Numbered from the stretch's first letter, positions 10,153 through 25,895 are shown. The stretch: DNA of 64,000 nt from Hysterangium stoloniferum (GCA_015178975.1 WHVD01000027.1:558001-622000); one strand, 5' to 3'. Numbers and translations: made by a program. The notes: a model not told the origin generated them from the sequence alone.

Positions 10153-13100
10153 TTAGGTATCGGATTGTTGGAACTCTACAACTGGCATAACGATATCAAA
10201 CACAGAAGTGCCACTGGTTGAGGGACGACCTAAAACAATGCTCCCGGAAGGTGTGGTCAAGTCATCAAAATCACCATGCAAGGCGGCATCAGAGATAAAA
10301 GACGCGGTTGTTTCAAACGACGCTTTCAGGAGCGGCGAACTATTTGTTGATATGCCTTTCCTGTTGAAAGGTTTAAACCCGCCATCGAAGGTCTTTAAAT
10401 GGATGGTAAAGTTTCAAACCAGGAAAAATAATAAGCCGAACCAAACGCACCATATAGTCAGCAATCAGTTCCAGATGTCTCTTGTCCACACCAATCTTAT
10501 AGGCTTTGAATACCGCATCCATCTCTTGCACGATACTACAACGTGCCATCTCGACACCGTAGGTTCGCAAAGTAGAGTAAATATCGTTAGAGTATATGCG
10601 GTTGAGATCTGCGATATGTTCAGCAGCTTTCCACATTCCAGAATAATTAGATCCATTGGTCAGCAACTAAGACGCGTTTATGAGCATTGAAGATCGGTAA
10701 TTCATACGCAACGCATACCTTCCGAGTCGGTTTTTCTCCCTTCTTCCCTTCCTCTGTAACCAAAAAGCATTCCTTAATATCAGGAATCTCTCTGATAATA
10801 GTCTTCAAGCAGGAGCGTTCGACAACGCCCACCAACAACAACTTAGGCATATCGGACCCAAACTATTTGACAGAGATCAGTAGTCAAAAAAGAAACAAGT
10901 AAACGACAGGCCTACTTCGAGCCCGAAGCTACAACTTGTATCTTCAAACATGAACGACATTGCGTGCTTGATATTGTTCAAAAAGATAGTGCTGACTGAA
11001 GCAACACGATCTGCTTTGTCTTTGTCTTTGTTACTCGCAGACTCGTCAACAAATCCACCACCATCATCTTCAAATTCTCCTTCAATCGCTTCATCGTCTA
11101 GCTCGGCGGCTTCTGATTGGTCTTCGTCAGAATCATCCTCATACGTAGCCTGCTGCCTGGATTGCCTAGCATGCTTAGCATCATCGGCATCGCCGTCTCC
11201 AACCTCTGAACCTCCGTCATGAACAGGCACGGGTTCTTCTATATCAGCTTCCACATCCTCGGCCTCAGCTCGCGGGGCCTTTTCTGCACGTCCCTTACCA
11301 ATGCTCTCTGCTTGGCTCTTAAGGTCAGCATCAAGTCTTTTAAGTTCCAATTGGATCTCCTTTCTCAGGATAAGAGAAAACATCTTGAAAGAGTCAAGAA
11401 TCTCCTGTGATGTAACTCGATATTCTTGTTGATACTCCTTGACCGGGAAGAAGGATATATTAACTGTATAACTTTTGGTTCGTGTGCCGTGCTTTATGTG
11501 TAGCCTCTCCTTCACAACTACGTTATCCACAACTTGTGAGAGCGTGAGACGGCTCGCTCGTTTGCAGAAATCTTCAATTTCGCCTGTATCCACCGTATCC
11601 AGAACGTATAATGTCATATTGGGGGTTTTGGGCTTTGTCGATGCAGTCATGACGATTTCACGGAGACGCGGGATTCCTAGCGTAACATTGGCGGCGCTGT
11701 GACCTGAGCAAAGAAACATGAAATGGATTAGAGATAATAGTTTTAGGCCATACCAGCAAGATGAAACGTGTTCAGCGTCATCTGAGTCGATGGTTCCCCA
11801 ATTCTAGCTGTGCGTGAGTTCCTTCTGCCTATCTGAAGCTGAATACCATAACATACCCTTGGGAAGCCAAAAGTCCAACAGCTTCGCCCGGTTCAACGAG
11901 ACTCCTCAAATAACGAACGCTCATCAATTGACGGAAGTTTTTTAAGCCAATAAGGGCTTTACGCCGTAGAACATCGGGAACCTGCTCTGCCGACCCTTTA
12001 ACAACAATAAGGTGGTCTTTGTTCTTTTTTGCATACACATCAACAGCACGAGCAAATGCCTCTGAAGTAGAACCTAAGTATCGGCTGGGGTTGTAGATGG
12101 ATAGTGTCGGGGGGTATTTTTCTGTAGAATCCCCTTGATGTTTTTCTAACTTCTTCAATGTTTTCTTCATATGGGCCGCTGCTAATTCATCATCGACTCG
12201 ACCTATCAAATCCTTGGGACGGGTGCGATTGACGATGGTAGCCTCATTTCGAATGGCGAATTCGAATTGATGCAGATGCTTTTGTTTGGTTACATCAATG
12301 CCGTCGCCACCGTATATGAATTGATAAACTGAAGAGTCGCTCCCTCGCACCGTATGATCATAGTGGATACGAAGACCTTCCAGATGTTTGATCAGGCATC
12401 GCTGAAGATATCCCGAGCGACTTGTCTTGACAGCCGTATCAATTAGTCCTTCACGTCCAGCCATGCAATGAAAGTAAAATTCTTGCGGCCGAATGCCTGT
12501 CAGAAAACGGCTCCCTACGTAACCACCTGCGATCGGCGCAGTCTCAAATGTTGAGAAGCATGGTAAAGTCTTTCCACTAACCATTATCGGCACACGACGT
12601 CCTTCAAGTGCCTGCTGGCCAAGACCACATGAAATAAGATTGGCATTTGTTGAAGAACCTTTTGCACCAGAGACAGTCATAGTCTGCATGTTATTGTCGG
12701 GAAACTGGCGTAGAAGACCATGAGGCATACAGGCATCTGTTATAGACCTCATATGTACGGCCATTTTTTTTTGAACGTGGCGATCGAGGTTGGCCATTTT
12801 TTCATCTTCTCGCAGCACATCCTCGAGTAGATCTTTGAGAACAGGTTGAATTTCAGAAGAGGGAACATCACGCAGAGCTGGAAAGTTATCGATGGCAGCC
12901 TCAAGACCAAGATTTGGTTCTTTTTCCCGCAACTTTTTTCGTTGTGCATCGCCTCGCGCAGTTAAAACGAGATCATCTATGCGGCAGGTGAATGCGCGAT
13001 GTTGAAGAAATTTGGTGAATAATCGACTCAGAATGCCAAGAAGTTGACCTGCTACTTCTGGCCCATACAACTCATGGATAGAGTGAACCAGACCATACGC

Positions 13101-16100
13101 GCTGGGACCGACTTGTGATTTATCCAAGATACCACAAAGGAGCTCGCCATCCAAAACAATAACTTTGTCTTCTTCTGCCGATCCACCACCCCATAAAACA
13201 CCCGATACCTGCGATTCTGACACCAAGTTCAGGCCCGCAGCAGTCTCTGGTCTGATATTTTTAAGAATAGTGGATATCTGAAGAGAATATTGAGCAGTAG
13301 AAAAAATATATATTTGAGATAAAAAGCGATAAATATCAAGCTACTTACAACCTGCTTGCCCGTCCAAAGTGGTTTTGGTTTCCAGATTGTGGGAGGCAGT
13401 GTGATAAGACGATATCCATGTTGATATTGATCCTCAGGATGCAATGAACCATATAGAAGTTGATGGTACTCCTCTCGGGAGAAGAAGGTTGATTTGGCGG
13501 TCATCCAAACTCCCGCGACTACATGGTCTTGGATAAGCCCTCTCAAAGGCTTTCCGGAAGTTGGAACAAGGTATTGATTATCCGTATTGGCTATATAATA
13601 AGCTTCTGCTCGAGCAACTTCATTCTCTGACAATGTGTGAGTGGTAAGTTAATAAACTGAACGGTGTGAACATGAAGAACTGACGAGGGAAATGAATGTT
13701 CATTTCTAATCGATTAATGAATAAAAATCATTTCCACTTGACTATTAAGACGTACCATCACCATCAAAGTCAGCTGGACACCGACAAATGTTAACAAGTT
13801 CAGCAAAAAGAGAAACGCAGTCATATCTTACCATTGTAGGAGTTACTAGGGTCAAATGCTTGTCAATAAGTCATGTGAGGAGCGGAATGTAAAGCATACC
13901 AATTAGCATAGTGCATCCTAATCGTTTTCTCGCCTTGTAAGACACGCGCTCGATGAGCCATCATACTGGGTTTATGTAGTGTTGGTTGGCGGTTCAACAG
14001 CAGCACATCACCATCCCTAAGATGACGATGTACTTTTTTGTTCACAGCCATCGTCCGTGTCGTTAGCCCAGAAGCCATCGTTGCGGCTTTACTGCCTTCT
14101 TGAGGCGTTAATAATTGATTGGCTATGGCTGTTCGCTGTTCCAGAGGCAGTTTATCCTAAAAGAAATACGATAAATACATTGATACAAGTGACGGAGTAA
14201 GACATACCAGATGTTGTATATGCCCATCCTCAAATTCTACCATTGTCGCCCCCGGATATTCACGTGTTCCCTTGATAACAAGGTCGCGCATTTCACGGAA
14301 ATTGTGTTGCGTCACGGGCTCAGGGAACGTGAGCTTCCTAGCAAACACTGGAGGAATCCCTATCTCGTTTGGCTCAATATTAACGTCTGGAGAAATTACT
14401 GAGCGCGCTGCATAGTTTACTCGTTTTCCCTACGGTGACATGTAGCAGTTAGAAATAAAGGCATATAAAATAGGCCTCACCATCATATGCATACGAAATA
14501 GGCCTTCCTTCTTCTCCAGCCCCTGCTTAACACCTGCGGGTGGTAATTTTCCTTGACGAACGGGAGTTGGGTTTTTCCCACTATCCATAAAACTATTAAC
14601 ATCGACTTGGAGCTGGACAAGAGCCTCGAGAAGTTTGGCAAATATACGAGTGTGAGCTCCAGGATCTTCCTGCGTGGCCTCCTTCAACGACGCCGCTCGG
14701 AGGTCCGCGTTCAGGTCGCGAAGTCGGTAGGAAGTAGTCAAGACTTTGGTTAGAAGTTCATTTTGAGGATGTTCAAACAGAGTCTCGCCCATTTTGGCTG
14801 GTGGGCGGAATCGTGTGGGAGAGACGGGAAGCACATCCAAGAAAAATATGTCGGCAGATACTTCTGACAGTCCCCGTGATGTTAATTGTGCGAAAGGACC
14901 ATGCCGACCATATAAAAGAGAGCAGATTTCAGCGTCGTTTCGGAACAGACGTCGGAGGTGGGCTCGACATTCCGCTGGCGCAACGACACGTTCACTGCGT
15001 CCGCGCATCGTTTTAACCCTACCGTTAGCAGCTCGGGGAAGTTGCTGTACTCCCCTTCCGCTATCAGACTGCTCATCCTCCTCAGACATTACATCGTCTC
15101 CAGATTCCTCTTCAGGGGTTGTGTCTTCGTCAGAACTGGCATCTAATGGAGCAATAGTCTTCGTCTTAGTTGAACGTCTATCGGAGACCAATACATCTGG
15201 TCGCTGGCGCCCTATCAGGGCGTTTTGGGCCTTCTGTTTGGGGGTCAAATCATACTCGATGATCTTAGTGTGGCCCTCTTTGCGGAATGTATATGCTGGG
15301 CTGCTGGGAATCAGTGGGGGGGCGGGTAGGCTAAACAACAGGACTCACCCGCCGCAGTCTTCATTTTGGCAAGTGCTAACTATGGAACTCCGTAAAAATT
15401 CAGATATGACGTCCTTGCGGGCCTGATAGACAAGGCTGTCCTTGTAATCGTCGCGCTTACTGGAGGACGCACGGTACAGATGCACAGAGACAAAGAGCTT
15501 GACTCGCTTGATGAATTCTTTGTCTGTCTCGATGGGCCCCCCTCCAGGCTTGTCTTCAGTATCACTGCTGTCATCATCTCCATCCTTCCCCTTCCCCTTT
15601 CCCGTTTCTTTTTGTTCCGGGACCCGTTGTTGCAATTCATCTATGCTCTTGGCGGCATCAAGCAAACCATGCTCGAGTAGCTTTAACTTAGCGACATACT
15701 TGCATACCTACACCAAGATAATTAGCATATGACAGTCTAAAATCATCTGAAAATCACTTACAACGGTCCGTCTTATTTTGAACCTATGACAGTATAGACA
15801 GGTCCCTCGGAATAGATTATACATATTCACCATAAAAAGCGGGTGGTATACAGGTGCAGGAAGCTCGATATGCCCGAAATGTCCGGGACATTGGAAGTAT
15901 CCTAGGCGGCAAGTGGAACATCTGAGGAAAGCTGGTTCAGCTATAAGGTAAACGTATGGAAATAATGTAACTCACAGGTCCTTTCGATCACTCGGCCCTA
16001 GTGCTGGATCGTAAAGTCCACCAATATTTGGTTGGTTTAGATCGTTTAAGAGGACGGTATTAGTTATTTGCTTCACAGATATTCGGCGGATATCTTGAGT

Positions 16101-16160
16101 ACTGAGAAACGAGAAAGAAATACTGGAGACAGTGGAAGGGATGCAATTCGAGATATTCAT
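10153..16160 (-). CDS. RPA190: DNA-directed RNA polymerase I largest subunit
   Basis: Exons: 16160..15976, 15921..15762, 15707..15349, 15303..14481, 14429..14208, 14156..13900, 13845..13832, 13773..13756, 13705..13685, 13626..13349, 13277..11857, 11803..11754, 11703..10916, 10862..10719, 10666..10451, 10392..10153; 1,731 aa. This is the catalytic subunit that makes the large ribosomal RNA precursor in the nucleolus. Seen in order: ISVKQITN and the N-terminal zinc region ([17 protein letters not shown]), an acidic insert, [26 protein letters not shown], the Mg-binding loop NADFDGDEMN (Asp675, 677, 679), [39 protein letters not shown], a second acidic insert and the C-terminal jaw ending [13 protein letters not shown]. 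The acidic jaw insert and the [13 protein letters not shown] form identify Pol I. The start at 16160 matches the family; an in-frame ATG at 16253 adds 31 residues. Confidence 0.96.
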
Positions 16161-16372
16161 GTCGAGAATTCCCTCAATCGACACTTTATTATTATTGGGG
16201 TCTATAGAGAGGGAATTCGGCACAGCGACCCAAGACAAAAATTTCGATTGCACGTGACTGGGATAAAAATATATTTGCTGAGGTATTGAGACACAACAAA
16301 AGATGTATTATTTCTATATACTATACAAGTCTGAATCGTAAGAAACGGAAGAGAAACGAGGAATATATTTTG

Positions 16373-18689
<2,317 letters not shown>

Positions 18690-19189
18690 CTTGAATGGAG
18701 TTTATTTAGTGGGGAGATATGTGTTGAGGAAAGGGAATGATGTTGAGACATGACGCGCCGCTCTGACTTTTATTTGACTGGCCGAAGAACTTTGAGGAAC
18801 GTTACAGAATATTCGCGTAGTTGCTGACATCATCATCATGCACCGGATTCCCAAGTCCAGTGCACACGCTTAAACATTATGTACACATTACATTTTTTTG
18901 TGGCTCATAAAAATAGCATAAAGGAGTGTAATTACGATCCGAAACAACTTAAGAGATCAAAGTATCTGTATCGTATGCCTCGAGCTAAGGAATGAAACTG
19001 TAGATAGACATGAAAAAGCATTCCAAATCATATTGTATCGCCAATGTCCTTCCTCATCTTCACCCTTCTAGTGGTGTTCTCGAGGGACCAGTCCTATCGT
19101 CCAAACTTCGGTGTGACTGCAGGTCTCTCAACACGGACGGATCCACTGCAATGCATGTAAGACTTCATGATCTACCCGATATAGTGAAA
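18690..19189. other. Intergenic, Hsp70 promoter and RTS1 3' end (500 bp)
   Basis: It contains the heat-shock element at 18787..18814 and the RTS1 terminator region. No additional exon is supported. Confidence 0.55.
18787..18814 (-). promoter_or_regulatory. Heat-shock element upstream of Hsp70
   Basis: Six contiguous 5-bp units in alternating orientation: GAA-TTg-GAA-TTa-GAA-TTC, three GAA units exact and one TTC exact. That is the binding pattern of trimeric Hsf1. It lies 98-125 bp upstream of the Hsp70 ATG. A TATA-like CAAATAAAAG (minus strand, about 18765..18774) sits between them. Assignment is by pattern and position only. Confidence 0.65.
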
Positions 19190-21367
19190 TTATATCCTAC
19201 CAGGCAACACGCTCCTTCGACGGACATGCGTTCCAAGGGGAGACCCAGGTTCTTCACCTATTCCCGGATCGGCCATCGGTACCCTCTCAATTCCACTCTC
19301 ATCGAGTGCACTTTCAGGGTCCATGGCTGCGCTCAAATCGATGGAGACATCTCCGAGATCTTCATCGTCAATGGGAGGTGGTGGTGGGTATTCCGTCTTC
19401 ACATCCTCAGGCGCCGTCTCTCCTGCGTTCTTCAAAGCTGCCTCACGCATTTTCTGCCAGTTTTCATAGCGCTCGACCAACTTCTGCCGCTCCCTGTGGA
19501 GCCAGTTAATTTAGTTACCAAGATCCTCGATAGTCGACCTACTGCAAGCGTGTTTCTTTATACTGCTGCATGCACTCATCGAACATCTCAGGATTAATTT
19601 CCATGAATAATTTCAAGGCATTATACACCATCCCATGGATTGTCCTGTGTTTAATATAATAAATACAAGATGCGAAGGATGACACGATTACACACCGATT
19701 CCAATGAGATTTTGAATTTTGGTACAGGGAAGGGAACACAATGGGAAGAATAACGGCCAAGTTATCGCCCATCAGATTCACAATATATTCGTTATTCCAG
19801 TAGTACAAGGCACGCTCTGCAACCTGGAAATGTTGGCTATTGATGCAGCGTGCTAGTTGGGTGAAGAGAGGGACTTCGATTTTGCAAAATTCCGCTGGAT
19901 CAATGACGTCTAACACTTCTTCCACCTCGTTCAAGAACATAACCTCCTTGGGCGAATTGACTTTAGGCCAGTACCGTAGGAGACCCATGAGAACCTCCTC
20001 CGTCAGGCTGGAATCCTTTTCCAAAAATTGCACGACGCAATACGCCAGTTGCGGGTGATAGAGGGACAACGATTTAACCTTATGTAGTGGTATAAGGACA
20101 CGAGTGAGGAAAGTTTTGTGTTCGTCCTTGAGAGGTAGCGCAAAGCCGTTGATAATCGATCCCAGAATTTCCAGCAGCTCTGCAATGCCGTTGTGACGTT
20201 CCGATTCATAGATGAATTGAAAAAACACATTGTTTATGGACCTGCGAATGAACGCACGCAAGTTGAGGAATTTGCCATAGATACGGTGCAGTGTTGTTTT
20301 GAGGAAGTCACGTTCTCGCGGGTCTTCACTATCAAAGAGCTCCAGCAAATTCAAAACGAAAGAAAGGTCAATGTATCGTTTCGCCAAATTGGTGTTGAAA
20401 TCGGGACTCTCCACGAATCGGAGGAAAAATTCGTAAACAATCTGAAGGTGAGGCCATGCGAGTTCTAAGACGGGCTCATCTTCTTCCGGATCAAAAGCAT
20501 CGCCAGTTGGATTGACTTGCGGAGGTATTGAACGGAATAAATTGGTGGAAAACTGAAGACGGGTTAGTGACCTAATCCGGACATATCAAAAATAATTCAC
20601 CATGTTGATTACTTCCGGGTATATATTTTCGGTGATGACACCGCGTTGGGTCGCGACATAATCCAACAATTCATGTAAAGCTTGCGCTTTGATTTGCTTG
20701 CCTTTGAGTTCGGCACTAGCGTCATTGAAATCGAAGAGGACGGAGCATTGATGAAGCTTCCGGATAAAAAGGGCTTGACGACCTTCAGCTGATACTTCTG
20801 TTGGTGAGTTGGTGAGCTCAACAATTAGAAGAGAATAGTGTGACATATAGTATAGGTATACTGACCTGCAAAGCTTGGTAGTTTCTCGATTTCCACGTGT
20901 TCGTTCACGACAAACCGACTACTACGTTGCTTCCTAGGTGGCTTGCCGACAATGGGAATTGTATCTTTGGGCGTCGTCGTCCTCAAACGGTTGAGCGTGG
21001 TGTTTCTGGGCGGTGTGCCATCGCCTGACAGTTGTAAACCTCTCTCTGAAGAGCCAAACGAATTTCGACCTTGGGAGACGCTATCTCCTTGCGGATCCGA
21101 ACTGACTACGACGATGGGTGGTGCCGGTGATGCCCTATCACCCGAATACCTGCGCTCGGGAGTTGAAGGATTGCCCGGGGAAGTCGTACGGTGTAACATG
21201 TTAGAAACGGGGGTGAAAGTTGGTGTTGATGAGCCTGCTACGGAGGTGTTGGATGCACCAGACGTGGAGCCTGAGCTGGCCGGCGGGGTTGATCCGTTGC
21301 TGGTTCCTCTGTTCTGATCTGAAGCATTGGCTCCTTGTCGCGACTGCTGCGAACTCCTTCGAGACAT
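19190..21367 (-). CDS. RTS1: Protein phosphatase 2A B56 (B') regulatory subunit
   Basis: Exons 21367..20866, 20797..20601, 20552..19696, 19644..19543, 19493..19190; 653 aa. Residues 1-150 are a Ser/Thr/Pro/Gly-rich disordered tail, normal for fungal Rts1. The B56 HEAT-like fold runs from about 160 to 560 and includes [46 protein letters not shown] and [21 protein letters not shown] charged tail with a five-proline run follows. B56 subunits direct PP2A to substrates carrying LxxIxE motifs. In yeasts Rts1 acts in centromere cohesion, septin dynamics and stress. The four introns are 47-68 nt. Confidence 0.96.
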
Positions 21368-22162
21368 CTAATGAAGACGGTGAAAGATATAAGAAATGAG
21401 TACAAGCTCCAAGAAGGATGTGTGTAACTGACGAGGGTCTTTTTGATACTTTTCATGAGGGGCCGACGGACGCGACGCTGAGCCGCTGGGCAGAAACTTG
21501 AGGAGTTAAAAAGACTATATTGCTAATAGAATGATTTAGAAATTGTTGGACAGAGGCGATAAAGGATGTTGAAAGGAACCACTTGCCAGTAGCGTGCGAG
21601 ACTGCGAGTTCGTCGATATTCGGCGCTTCTAAGTTTCACACCCAGCAATATTCCAAGACCGCATGATGCAAATTGCCAAGTAAATAATAATGAAGGCGCA
21701 ACTTGCTTGTAGAAAATATTTTGTAACTAGTTAGGATCTCACAAATATTATCATGAGGATTTTCATAAGGTAAGGAGCACTGAGTATAAAAAAAGTCAGA
21801 AATTCAAACGAGTCTCCAGCCTTCAGGTTGGCAAATTAGATATACATAGGATTGCAGCTGCCCATTGGTGTAGGGTGATTGGGTTGATTCATCCTAGGTT
21901 GAGTGCTCTCAAAATAGGCGCATAAAATTTTGGCGTACATTGTTGTAAACTTTGACGTTGACATTTTGGTGATGGATACAAAGCAGATATTTGAGTGTCA
22001 CAGCTTGGGTAATACTGCAAGCACAATGTGACACTCATGTGATCGAACTAGCCAAAGTTGGACAAAATCTGTCACCAAGCCAATATATCTTTAACCTCAC
22101 GTTCTCATCCCGTTCCGCCACCTCTCTGCTTTCAACCATCTGCATCTCTCTATTTCCCTACA
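21368..22162. other. Divergent promoter region, RTS1 / unknown gene (795 bp)
   Basis: No recognised coding exon. The last 80 bp before 22163 are pyrimidine-rich (CATCTCTCTATTTCCC), typical of fungal 5' leaders. Untranslated exons cannot be judged from sequence alone. Confidence 0.5.
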
Positions 22163-23561
22163 ATGTCAGGTATGATATTCTCTTATTCCTCAAATCGTTT
22201 CAGCACTGATAATTTGCTACAGCTGTATATTCAGTATATACTTCACCAAACCACCCCCCAATGCCAAATCACCTCCCAACATTAATAGTCACCCCGCATG
22301 GTATCATATTTTTCGTGTTTGAAGGCTCTCCTTCCTTGTTAATCCCAATCTTAACTAGGAAACCCTCAGAATATTCTTTATTCATACCTTCATACAAACT
22401 ATGTATGCGTTTTCATCTTTTCTTGTTAAATTCACACACACATCATCTCCCATCAGAACACAGAAAATTACCTTTTAACACCGTCTCCTCAGGGCGAACT
22501 GTGTGTCGCCAAACTCTTCCCTCCGAAACCATCTGGTGGGAAAGGTACTGCATCCGATCCCGGACATGGCACTTCAGCTCCTCGGACAGTCCGATGTGAG
22601 GCCTCGCGTAACCTGAAATGGTCTATCGCCAATACTGGCGTAATGTCACCCATTTACAAGCTCTCATTACCCTCGCCTGACTCTGCCGACTTGCCCCTTT
22701 TTCAAATATCCAAACCTAACCCCAATGCCGTATTTTGGAGCATGTTCTATTTCGCTTATGCAGGTCATAACATTCCTCCCAAGCGAATTGAATTTGGAAA
22801 AATCCAGAAGAATCCCCCTGGTCCTGGTGGTGGAGGAACCCGTATCTCTATCACAGGCAAGTCTCCAGAGGAGAAGGCCGTGTGGCAGACACTTGGTGAG
22901 GGAAACGAGGATTGTGTGGAATGGGTAGTTCTGTGTGCTGTATTAAATCTTCTCGAGTAAGTGGATTTCTCTTTGCTTCAGATAAATATTCACACGCATA
23001 TTATCCTATAGTGATGAGATTATGAAAGCAGCAGAAAAGAATCCCGGCATCATGGGTGGTCCAGTTCCACCACGAGCGGGCACTGCTCCCCCACAGGGTG
23101 TCGGCCTCAGGGATCCGGGACCAGCACCGCCCGGTGCTCTGCAGCGCGGGGCCCCTCCTCACAACCAACAGCAGCAGCAGCAGCGTCCTCCGCCTCCCAC
23201 GGCAGGTCCAGGCGGTCCCCCACCCCAGATGCGTCCAGCACCCAACCCAGGGCCCGCTCCCGGTCCTTCTCGCCCTATCCCTCAACATCAACAAACCTAC
23301 CCGGGCCCCGGCATGCCACGAGGCTTCCCTTCTAACGGCCCACCACCTCAAGGTCACCACCCTCAAGGTCATCCTCAGGGACATCCTCCCCAAGGATACC
23401 CCCCTCAAGGATACCCTCAACAGGGACCTCCAAATGGTTACCCACAGCAGCAGCAACAATATCAACACCCACCACCCCAACAACAACAGGGATTCCCTCC
23501 CGGTCGTCCTGGTCTACCAGCAGGAATTCAAGCTGGCCAGGCGCCACCTCGTCGTTTCTGA
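22163..23561 (+). CDS. Conserved fungal protein of unknown function with Pro/Gln/Gly-rich tail
   Basis: Exons 22163..22169, 22223..22300, 22359..22402, 22493..22956, 23012..23561; 380 aa. I do not recognise a named family. Residues 60-190 form a compact, apparently folded region (LKWSIANTGVMSPIYKLSLP, NAVFWSMFYFAYAGHNIPPK, EDCVEWVVLCAVLNLLDDEI). The rest is a low-complexity tail rich in Pro, Gln, Gly and His with repeated PQG units. This resembles RNA-binding or condensate-forming proteins, but no RNA-binding motif is visible. The first coding exon is only seven bases (ATG TCA G), so the start is less certain than the rest; the joined frame is consistent throughout. The neighbouring genes give no hint of function. 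Confidence 0.8.
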
Positions 23562-23860
23562 TGATTGATGTATTTAACTTGAGCAGATTTCTTTCGTTGT
23601 GATACCTTTTTAACCATTGACTATTTCTGTGAACTACCCTGTTGTTTTTATAGTTTTGTCTTGATACCTACATCCATCTTGTGGCAACTGCCACACTCGT
23701 TGATCCAGACTTTTTTTAAGTTTTTGGTCATCATATTTATAATGGACTATATGCAAGGTACTTCACAAACCGTGAACTGGCACATTTATTTCTTGACAAG
23801 GCTCTCCAAAACGTTGAGAGACACAGCTAGTAACATGTTAGATCTCATCGAGCTGCAACA

Positions 23861-25895
23861 TCAGGCACAGGACTTACATTTTGGTCTTTCGAGAGGAAGA
23901 CCGAGTGCTTAAAGGAAATTACCTAAGGATTGAGTAAAGCAACAGGATTGGTCTCTTACCGCGATCCCACACATATTGTGTCAATGCCCCAATTGCTAAT
24001 ATCAATTGTGATTAGACGCGAATAATTCTAGACAACAAAATCGCACCTCGTGAGACACCAAAAATGACAGTGTAATACTGCTGTACCGTTATGATCGCCC
24101 GACACATGCTAAGCAATTAACATACCTTGAACTCTGTTAAGCCATAGTGGTAAAGAAGACACCCAGAAGTCGCATCGACGTTAGGGTAAGGGTTCTTGGT
24201 CTATTATAATACAAAGGAATTGGCTGTTGCGCACGACCGACAAAATGAAGTAATATCACCTTGCCGTGCTCAAGTAATACCCCCGGCGCGACTTCGAAAG
24301 TCTAGGTGGTATTACAAAAAAAAGCGGCAGAACTATAAACAATAGAATATCACCTTTTTTACCAATTGGATAATGGGACTCCTCTGCAATTCAGGGTTAG
24401 CATCTACGAATTCTTGGAGTGCAATGAACCGTGGGTCCGGACTGCGCAGTACACCATGGCCATATCTAGTCTTCCCTTGAGCTTTTCAGGGTTGATCGGG
24501 ACATAAGAAATACATACCCTGGCACAACTCTGCCACCCTTCAACGTCTTCCATAAGTACTCCTTAATTTGCTCATGGGTACCATTTGGACCAATCGTATC
24601 TTGCATTGCCAACATCCATCGTAACACTTCCTGATTTGCAAGCCTGTGCCAAAATTGAGTGGGGTGTAGTACATCACGGTCGGAGATAGATCTACCCGTG
24701 CAATGGACCGGCCAGGCCCTGTAGTGCTGCAGAGTAACTGAGATATGGATCACTTAATGCAGAGCCAACCAAGTGCGAAGTATGTGCAGAAACGTTTCCA
24801 CCTTCGTGGTCCCCGTGTAAGGCAATATATAACCTTAGATACTCAGTTAGACTATGGTTATGACTGTACCCAAGAAGTTTAACGTAATTTCCTACACTCA
24901 AGTAATAAATATAGTGGGAGGCATAACTGGTTTTTGGGCTTACCGACAACATCAGTATCTTTGTCGAGAGCAGGTAAAGCCGCCCCATCCCGATATACAT
25001 TAGTGTAGATCCTAGCAGCGAGAGCCGGTAGCTTCGCAATCAGATCCAGAGAATCTTCAAGTGCATATGTCCAGTACTCCGTTTTAGGGATTCCCTTCTC
25101 ATATGCAGCAGCGAACTTGCTGTCATGATTCAAGGCAGAAACACCGATAGCCAGCTGTGTCATAGGGTGGAGGGATTTTGGCAATCTAAGCATTAATGTC
25201 GGTCAACTTAGCCTTTTAGGCGCATGGAATGAAAAGACCCACACATCAATAATTTTCTCCGCGAATCCGGGTAATTCGCCCCGTGCAGCCAGCTCGCGGG
25301 AAAACTCTCGGGTTTGCTCAATGCTAGGAACTTGCCCTGTCAGAAGCAGCCACAACATAGACTCTAAAATGATTTCCTTCCCGTCCTTTGCAGGGGGAAG
25401 CACCCTTTTACAGTCGGTAATCGAAAGTCCGTGGAATCGAATGCCCTGTTGTCATAATTGTCGCCTTATTACAAGGTACATAATACAACACCTAACCTCG
25501 TTCGGATCGAGCACAGAAGCTTCCCATAGCATCGATTTTAGGCCACGCATCCCTCCGATAATATTTTCGACCTAGGATGCCTTGTTAGCCACGTTGCCGG
25601 TATATTGTTGAAAGGTACACACCTTAACGTCCCCAACAACAGCCTGGGAATGCTCCGCTTTCTAAACCGTGTCTCATATATCACGAATACAGTAAAATCG
25701 AAAGACTCAAGCTGATTACCAGTCTTTGAAGTTGTTCTCGTTTCACCGGGATAATACCCTCTAAAGCCGCTTTCAGTGACTATAAGCAGGTTGAAAGACG
25801 ATATTTTCCAGATATATGCACTTTCATACCAGATTAGAAGCAAAACGGACATTTGGTGACCTAACCAAAACTCTGGCAGAAAGAATGGAGAACAT
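23861..25895 (-). CDS. CIT1: Citrate synthase, mitochondrial
   Basis: Exons: 25895..25830, 25779..25720, 25661..25623, 25571..25497, 25445..25243, 25185..24944, 24891..24696, 24643..24518, 24465..24354, 24301..24260, 24200..24126, 24080..24047, 23995..23960, 23907..23861; 450 aa. It condenses acetyl-CoA and oxaloacetate to citrate in the TCA cycle. [20 protein letters not shown] is an Arg-rich presequence. Core motifs are [49 protein letters not shown], the active-site [13 protein letters not shown] and [20 protein letters not shown]. The end, [14 protein letters not shown], lacks an AKL-type peroxisomal signal. The many short exons (34-126 nt in the 3' half) all join in frame. It shares a 135-bp divergent promoter with SEC66. 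Confidence 0.97.

Noticed and set aside
14794-15426. 210-codon Ser/Arg-rich plus-strand ORF
   Set aside because: It lies opposite the acidic insert of RNA polymerase I and its composition is the complement of that insert.
19010-19597. 195-codon plus-strand ORF
   Set aside because: Antisense to the RTS1 3' exons; no recognisable domain.
22970-23600. Overlapping ORFs on both strands across the PQG repeat region
   Set aside because: Low-complexity coding repeats leave all frames open; only 23012..23561 plus joins to the upstream exons.
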